DNA of 64,000 bases from Phlebotomus papatasi (taxonomy: Eukaryota > Arthropoda > Insecta > Diptera > Psychodidae): positions 97,063,417 to 97,127,416 of the forward strand of contig NC_077222.1 in NCBI RefSeq assembly GCF_024763615.1. The letters run 5' to 3'. This document shows positions 57,101 to 64,000 of the stretch, piece after piece. A model generated the notes under the pieces. That model made no database searches. It was not told where the DNA came from and saw only the letters and a list, made by a program, of their open reading frames with translations. A program made the position numbers and the translations under genes. Numbering within the stretch: position 1 is the stretch's first letter; each line of letters starts with the position of its first letter.

Positions 57101-59480
57101 GGCTTAGTGCTGATTGAAATGGTTGTGTAAAGTGCAAGTCTTATGATCGGAGAAAACATTTTGAAATAAGAAGAAAAAAATTGTATAAAGTCAAGCAGAT
57201 TGACTAATACAGAGCACTTATTATTTTTAACTGCTCCAACTCCAAGAGAGAGCAGTTTTTTTCTGATTATTAAATTAAAAAAAGCTCAAGAGCTCTATAG
57301 ACAATTTAACTAATTAATAAATTCCATTTAGCTGTTTCGAATGCCTCCAAAAAGCCACTTGGGTAATTCCGAAATCTGTCAGCGAATGACTTATTCTCCT
57401 CTACATGATTCGATTAGCAAGAAAAAGTAATGTTAAATCCCGAAGATTATGATGGCTGAAAATCCTATGAGAGATGCAGAAACTATTTAACCGAGACAAG
57501 AACCAGATTGCCGTAAAAAATCCTAAAATTATCTAAAACAACACAAAAACAAAACTAAAAATTAATTATTTATATATTTTTACAGAAATTTTCCATTCAT
57601 CATACATGCTGTTTAATTATATCCACATAAAAAAGTTGTTTACCTTAGCAAAGACACTCGCGGGTTTTTATCGCGGTTATATCTAGTAAATATAGCATGT
57701 GATTTTTCAACCTATTGCTTATTTTTTTAATCCGTAGATATTCATAAAATACAAAAATGGTATTACAATACCGTAAATTCGTTTAAAATACTTTAACGGT
57801 CTTATAAGTGTTCTACTCAGTATCGTTAATCATGAAATCTTTGTTTCGAATTATGAATTTGTGATTGGATATACCAGTGTCTCAAAGAGAAATCGATTTT
57901 TACTAAGTATCTAAAATTACTTTTTTCTAAAATTTGTTGTTAATAATCACAAAGTAGAAAGATGTAGGAATCTCGGATACTGTGGATATTGAATTGACAC
58001 CTCCGGTGATCATTAAGTGGAAACTATGATTCACCTGAAGAAGAAAAACGAATTTTCTATCCTGCTCGTAGTTTTCGATGCGGATTTAGTTCGAAGAATA
58101 CAAACTTTCTTTCAAATTTTAAAATTAAATTTTCGCATAAAATTATGTTACGTACTAACAATCTGCTGAATGAGTTATATGGGCTTTAGACCTAAGGCTT
58201 AACTTCTCTAGATACTTATCAATCGAAAATTTTTGGAAAATTTTGACTTAGAAATGAACTATTAAGAAGAATTAATCTATTTGAATCAAAAGAACAAATT
58301 AAATTGGTTACTGTTTTTGAGACATTCGGAAACTAGGCTAAACTTGTAGGCTGAAGACGGTCTTAGTCTATGATCCATGAGATTCATAACAAATTAGAAG
58401 TTGATACATGTTGGCCTTGAAAGAACTTCGAAATTCGCACAGGAACTATTTCAGCTACCACGCAAATGAAATGAGAGATAATAATATCTCTTGCTTTCGA
58501 AATAGATCTTCGAATGTCTTTTCTTTTGAGGATAGACTGGCTATAAGCACTCGGCTCGGAATAGAACATACAGAGAGTATCGCAAAAATCTTCAAGATCA
58601 TCATAATTTTCTAGCGCCTGTCCTTATTGGGAACACGGGCCCATGACATCTAGGTTAACAGCCCATGCCTGCTGATCCTCCACCACTTTAAGAAGATATT
58701 CGGATTTGATCACAAAGGGGCTCCAAGGCAAGATCCTGAATTTGTTTCAGTCACCTTGTCCTAGGTCTGCCTCGAGGTCGACGCCTTCCCGCAATGTCTT
58801 GCATAGCTTTTCTAGTGTGATTAGGGTACCCATCGAGCTCGTCCCAGGTGGCGGATAGGGAATGGCTGTAGTTGGTTTTAGAACCGACTGTTTATTTGGA
58901 AGTATTGGCATCACTGCGTATACGAAAAATTTTTAGTTTAATACTAAACCGCGGACCACCTTAAAACCCGGTTCTCCTGGAGAAGGAGGCCTGTGACCTC
59001 AAGCTTACGCCCTGTGTCTCAGTATTCTGGCTGCAGAAAAAACAACAAGAGCCGCGGATGACAAATTGATTACACAGAAAATAGCCTACGCGAAACTCTT
59101 CAAAATAATTCAACAATTTTTAATATTTCAGAGAAGAATACAATGTATTACTGTAGGAACACAAGCTGTTTCATATTAATTCAGTTTTTTAAGTTCAGAC
59201 TACCCTTTAGTTCGAACGGTAGTTATATTTAAAAAGAATGTTGATTTTTTTCACGTTTGTTTATATCTGTCATATTAAGCAAATAAGCTCAAATTGACTG
59301 CGATTTGTCTTAATTGTGTGGTGATTTTTCAATACTGAGGATTTTTCGCGGAATTTTCAATAATTATGGGTGTTTAAATGTTAAATAATTATGCAAATGA
59401 ACGAAAAATCGCTGGATTCAATTAGTTTTACACCAAATTTCTCTATAATTCGGATGATATTTATGATACAATAACTGAGA
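54187..59480. other. Long stretch without a recognised gene
   Basis: Contains a TTTA microsatellite (54555-54580), a repeat fragment at 55030-55110 related to 40932-41006, and the family A hairpin piece at 57229-57258. At 56624-56696 a possible small plus exon is bounded by CCAACACAG and CAG-GTAATC, but its phase does not continue the SAM exon. 56700-57005 carries a 101-codon minus frame of unclear status. Introns of the SAM gene may cover this region. Confidence 0.35.
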
Positions 59481-60566
59481 TAGGGGAGGATGGGATTCAC
59501 GCATGCATTTCTTTCGAATATAAAGATTTTTTGGACGAAAAATAATTATTTTGAAATTTTTCTATAGTTTTTTCAGATAGGTAATACTCAAGAGAAATAT
59601 CCGGAACATAGTTAGTTTGAATCCTCTCGTTCAGCAAAAACCTTCCAAATTGGAGAGCTTTCTCCATTCGAGGTTTTTTCTGCACCTATTCGAAGGCATA
59701 TCCGAGAAAATTTACCTAAAAACCTGTTGGAAGTTCGAACATTTAAGCTGACAAGTCTCACAAAATTGAGTAAGTTCATGAAAAGGACATTCATTCGAAT
59801 GAAATTCAATTCAAACGTTCTATCATCTTGAACTTTTACGAAAATGGACAAAAATTCACTTTTTGTAGCAAACGTTTATACTGTTGTTGCCATTTTTGAC
59901 ATTTGAAGTGTCAAGAATATTTCCGTACAGAAGTAGATCTTGAAAATTTTGAAAATCTATTTGAAGATCCAAAAAAGAGACTTTCTTACTTATTAGTACT
60001 TTCGCAAAGTAACGGAAGTTACATCCTGTTCGAATTTCGAAGTGCTCAAGTGTCAAAATGTGACGGTCTTCACATTATTGTGAGGAAAAAAAAACAGAAC
60101 AACAACGTTTACTGTTCTTGCCCCAGTATTTAATCACTCCATAATCACTGAGTAACTCTTTTGCCAGCTTTTTAGTGTGATTTTTGATAAATTTTCCCCA
60201 CCTTGTTCGAAAATTTAGTATGAAAATTCGAAATTGAATTTGAATTCTTCGAACTTCAACGACTTTTTGTGCAAATAGAGTTCCATTTACCTTTCATCCA
60301 AGACACTATTGGAGAATCAAAATCTACTTCTGTTTGGGCTCAATACCGAAATTCGAAATGACAGAAAAATCAGCGCTAGAGCGGCGAGTACTTGAACTTG
60401 CGCTTTAGGTTTCTAGTAGATTTTGGAATAGGTTTGACTTGGCTTTGGAGTGGCTTTGTCTCTTCGAAAGGTTATTACTGAACGGAGCCAATGTGATTTT
60501 TAGTCGCTTAGTTAATGTGTCGTAATTGAAGGTTAAGCTGCATGAAAATGCCCCACTTTCCCCTTA
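59481..60566. mobile_element. Element H with TAGGGG-type ends
   Basis: TAGGGGAGGATGGGATTCAC at the left and ATGCCCCACTTTCCCCTTA at the right are loosely inverted. Inside, 59628-60482 is bounded by GTTCAGCAAAAACCTTCC and AGGTTATTACTGAAC and matches the reverse complement of 24712-25116 (shared: TTCTGCACCTATTCGAAGGC, ACCTGTTGGAAGTTCGAAC, GGCTTTGGAGTGGCTTTGTC). Frames inside are short and overlapping, and no transposase is recognisable. Confidence 0.6.
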
Positions 60567-60642
60567 TAACTTGGTTTAATTGACGTCTAATCTTAATTCG
60601 AGTGTTCCCAACGCTTAAGAGCCACCGTTATGAGAAATTGTC

Positions 60643-60776
60643 AGGGCCTTGACAGACATGAGGATTAGCCGAGAGATGGCTTAGCGTTATTATATTCGAA
60701 ATAATGGTTGAACTGAATTTCCATCACTTACCACTAAGCTGTCTCTCGGCTTAAGTCTTAAATCTGTCTAGGGCAT
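60643..60776. mobile_element. M-family MITE, copy 4
   Basis: CAGGGCCTTGACAGACATGA ... TTAAATCTGTCTAGGGCAT; inner arms GATTAGCCGAGAGATGG / TGTCTCTCGGCTTAAG. Complete. Confidence 0.8.
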
Positions 60777-62944
60777 AAGAATGAACATATTTTATTGAAA
60801 AATATGTAAATAATTTAATATTGCGTATTATGCTATCTTAAATTGCAATCTTCTTGACGCTTATCTCGAGCCGGGATCTTATCTTACATTATGACATACC
60901 CCTAATATCAAATTGAAAAGCAATTTAGTTTGTTCGCGAAACACTTCACGCAACATTTTCAAGACAGAGTGCTCCAAGTCAGAAGTTTAGTATCAATGGT
61001 ACTATGGTGCCTGAGGGCAGAGTTTGCCAGAAAGACATGCTAGAGGCTCACATTCTTGAGAATTTCTACCAGTAAACTTCTGAGAAAGACGATAAGAATA
61101 CTCTAGAATCAAATTACCCAAAAATGGAGAGAAACTTTCACACGCAAATGCACCACTTGAAGCCACCTTGGTGCAACATTCAAAAATTTGACGTTGATGC
61201 TTTTTTGGCCTAGGGAATTAATCTCTCATCACTATTACCATAATCACATAAAAATAACTCTGAGAATGCATTTTAATTTTCTACCGCTGAGCATTTGGAT
61301 TTGTGTGGTTGGCAGAAGAGCCATTAAGGTCGACCTCATCAATCCACAGTATCATGGATTTCAAGTGAGTTGGTTTTTTGGAGGAGGATGAGGCAGAAGC
61401 ACGAAGAATAAACAAAGCGAGGAGAATAAAATTAAATTGTTTCGAATGTTTGTTCGGTAGATACAAACATATACAGCGGAACTTGAGTTGTCTTTTTTTT
61501 CTGTTGTGCCTTTTAAATTTGTATCAGTCGATAATTGCTGGGTTTGTCTCTCATTCCCAAATTGACTTCTTTACGATCCCACCAGAAAGGTGGCCCCTCG
61601 ACAACCACAATTATCCCGTGTATTCGGTGGGATGTTTGAGAAAATTGAGAACGATAAGGGTGCCCCTTCCAGATGACAAAAACCAATGTTTAGAAGGAGA
61701 AATGTGGAAAAGGCCATCGTCATCATTCACAAAATGGTCAACGAATCGGCGATAAGGCATCTCTTTGTGGGCATTTCTAAAGGGGCCTCTCTCTCCATGG
61801 TAAATGCGGACAAATGATTATCCGGGTTTGGCTTCAACCATGGCGAGTTTACAGAGTTTCACAGTTTCAAATTAGTGTGAACCATCATTCAGAGCACCCG
61901 AAACAATTCCATCGTCCACTCCACCCCTCCCCGCTCCCTGTCTACAGCTTCCAACTATCAAACCTCAGGGAAATTTATATCACTTTCGGGATATTTATCA
62001 AATGAAACAGAGAGAAAGTGTTTCGAGTGCACTCATTGAAGCGGAAGAACATTTTGATGATCCCCTCAAATGCACGATCTCGTCTCTGTTTCACTCCAAA
62101 AATGAAATGTGATTGAGATGTATTCCGTGCTTTTGGTCTTTTTTACGAAAAGAGGAAGCACTACTTTGCTTTTGAAATGTATGCAGTAGAGAATGAAAAA
62201 GTAGTTTTGAAAATTGTACCATTCGCCATGAAGCATGTAACGGCTGCCGTTGTGCTCTTAATATTATCTTAGTGATAGGGTAATGGCTTAGGTTACGGTC
62301 AATCTAATACAGCTGTCTTACAAATATCATAGTTTTTGTCAGGAATCTGTTTTAAGAACGGTATTTGTCAAAATATCAGAGTTAAAAAATTTTTTTGAAA
62401 CATTAAGTTTTCAAACTAAACACTAGAAAAATTGTAGAGATTCTCTTAATTATTCTCCACATTCTCCATTTTTTTTTTAAAAAGACATAATATGTTTCGC
62501 ATCCTTAAAAAATTACAGTATATAAAATGAATAAGAATTAAAATAAATCAGAATTTTGGGGAACCAAAAATGTGGGCGAAATAGTAAATATTGCCTTACT
62601 AGAGAGATGCTCACAAAGTGTTTATTTTTACACGAAATTCGTAATCCAACTTTGAAATTTCACTCGAAATCTAAAAAATGATTAGATACACATAAACTAT
62701 GTACAATAAAAAAGAACAATGCTCAATGAACTCTAATCATTTTTAATTCTTTAATTTCCTATAATGCCAGTAGCACAAGCTACACAAGATACTAGTGTCG
62801 TATTTTTTGTAAGACTCTATCTACACTGAAGCTTACATGACACAATTTTAATTCAAATTAAACCCAAATTTTAACAATTTTTATGTTAAAACATTCTCAA
62901 AAGAGTAAATACTTAAATTTAAAAAAAAAATCATTGTCTTTCTG
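60777..62944. other. Unique region without a supported gene
   Basis: A 125-codon plus frame at 61378-61755 overlaps a 61-codon minus frame; it has a hydrophobic stretch but no recognised family or splice support. 61300-62100 is GC-richer and repeat-free. Confidence 0.35.
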
Positions 62945-63110
62945 TAACACTTATTAGTTGTAAAAATATATCAACATTTTTAATGTTAATTTTACACCTT
63001 TTTAAGTGTAAAATTAACATGAAAAAGGGTAACTTTAACCAATCAATAATGCAAGGTAAAATTAACATTTCCGGAATGTTATTTTAACTTTTTCGGATTT
63101 CCCTCAGTGT
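62945..63110 (-). mobile_element. Mariner-type MITE, family L, copy 5 (truncated)
   Basis: Reversed copy that keeps the CTCAGTGTA end at 63104-63111 and the ACATTTCCGGAATGTT block, but lacks its other end (it starts at TAACACTTATTAG) and has about 45 bp deleted near the TTTAACCAATCAATAATG junction. Confidence 0.75.
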
Positions 63111-63651
63111 ATTTTTAAATAATTTGGCTACTTGGCCGAAATTACACTCAAAGTGGCCGAAATTTAAAGATAGCCGAAATGTGGCACACTTACCTCAGCT
63201 TCACTCAAATAAGAAGGAAAGTGAAGCAAATTTTGTACTAATAATATCATCAATTTGATTGCTTTTAAATTTCAAGCAAGTAGATTAAATCGTTCAAAAC
63301 AAGTTTGATGGTAAGGGTAAAATGAAGAAATTCAGAACCATTTGTAGTACAGAATTTTAATATTTTCTCAATGATAGACAAAAGAAAAAAAAACAACCCT
63401 CTATACTCAGGACTACTACCTACTTTACGGTCTTATTATCTTTTGCTCACATGAAATAGTGAGGGGATTTTAAAATTCCGAATTAAAAATTGTTCTGAAT
63501 TAACCAATTAAAATAAAAACGTTTAAAACAAGCTTTTGATCCTATTTTCAAGTAGAACTGAGCAATGGAGTCAAATTATATCATGTTAAAGCACTGTTCC
63601 ATAAACAAAATAGTAAAAAGGCCCTATTTCAAAAGTTTTAAAATTCACAGG

Positions 63652-63670
63652 TGCCCCACTTTCCCCTAAT
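63652..63670 (-). repeat. Lone TAGGGG-type element end
   Basis: GTGCCCCACTTTCCCCTAA, right next to MITE L copy 6; no partner end seen. Confidence 0.5.
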
Positions 63671-63677
63671 GGTGTCT

Positions 63678-63934
63678 ACACTGAGAAAAAAAGAGGCTAC
63701 GATTAACTTTTTCTTGCCATAACTTCAACATTTTTCTGGTGTAAAAATATATCAACATTTTTTATGTTAATTTTACACCTTTTGAGGGTAAAATCGACAT
63801 GAAAAAGGGTAACTTTAACCCATAATACACCTAAAAAGGGTAATATTTACACCGATTTCGGATCAATACTGCAGGGTAAAATTAACACTTCCGGAATGTT
63901 ATTTTGAATTTTTCGGATTTCTCTCACGCAGTGT
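63678..63934 (-). mobile_element. Mariner-type MITE, family L, copy 6
   Basis: Full-length reversed copy; TA-CACTGAGAAAAAAAGAGG at one end and CTCTCACGCAGTG-TA at the other, so the TA target duplication is intact. Internal blocks as in copy 4. Confidence 0.88.
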
Positions 63935-63938
63935 ACGT

Positions 63939-64000
63939 GTACACATTAGAAGCAATTTTTGTCAAAAATTGGCTTTTTTAATAAATTCTGATGTTTCTGC
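63939..64000 (+). mobile_element. MITE with ACACATT..GAAGCAATTT end, cut by window edge
   Basis: TACACATTAGAAGCAATTTT then GTCAAAAATTGGCTTTTTT matches the left half of the MITE at 52493-52637. It directly abuts MITE L copy 6. Confidence 0.65.

Noticed and set aside
61378..61755. 125-codon plus-strand frame with a hydrophobic stretch
   Set aside because: No recognised family, no signal peptide at its start, no splice or context support.

Overview
The window reads as AT-rich animal nuclear DNA, most likely insect and probably a nematoceran fly. A sand-fly-like source is a guess from the gene types and the dense short DNA transposons; the sequence alone does not prove a species. Only two genes are firmly supported. 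(1) A complete four-exon S28-family serine carboxypeptidase homologue (PRCP / K12H4.7-like) on + lies at 10348-16658. It has a signal peptide and a poly(A) signal, but its nucleophilic serine appears to be replaced by glycine. (2) The first coding exon of a SAMD5/SASH1-type SAM-domain protein on + lies at 51499-51864. Its later exons were not found and are probably beyond the window or too short to recognise. A third, weaker candidate is a histidine-rich C-terminal exon on - at about 602-879.

Most of the structure in the window is mobile DNA. 1-3100: candidate exon, then an interspersed repeat split by a mariner-type MITE. 3100-6350: a tRNA-derived SINE, a frameshifted pogo-like transposon, a three-unit tandem repeat of about 295 bp, a G-rich tract, a GGCC tract and a terminal hairpin. 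6350-10300: mostly unique, with a SINE fragment, a foldback element with apparently identical 190-bp arms and a small palindromic MITE. 10348-16750: the peptidase gene; its 4.7-kb second intron holds at least seven inserted elements. 16750-26010: unique DNA alternating with a hAT-type MITE (8-bp target duplication), two piggyBac-type MITEs (TTAA), an element with TAGGGG ends and a foldback whose arms are inverted minisatellites. 26010-49000: unique AT-rich DNA with five copies of one long repeat family, several of them interrupted by younger insertions. 49000-52000: putative promoter region and SAM exon. 52000-64000: unique DNA and more MITEs, the last one cut by the window edge.

The two genes show no sign of working together. 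Themes worth a second look are the probable pseudoenzyme, a recurring hammerhead-ribozyme-like core (CTGANGA, short stem, GAAA) in otherwise different repeats, a group of unlike elements sharing TAGGGG...GGGGCA ends, and repeat nesting that gives a relative order of insertion.
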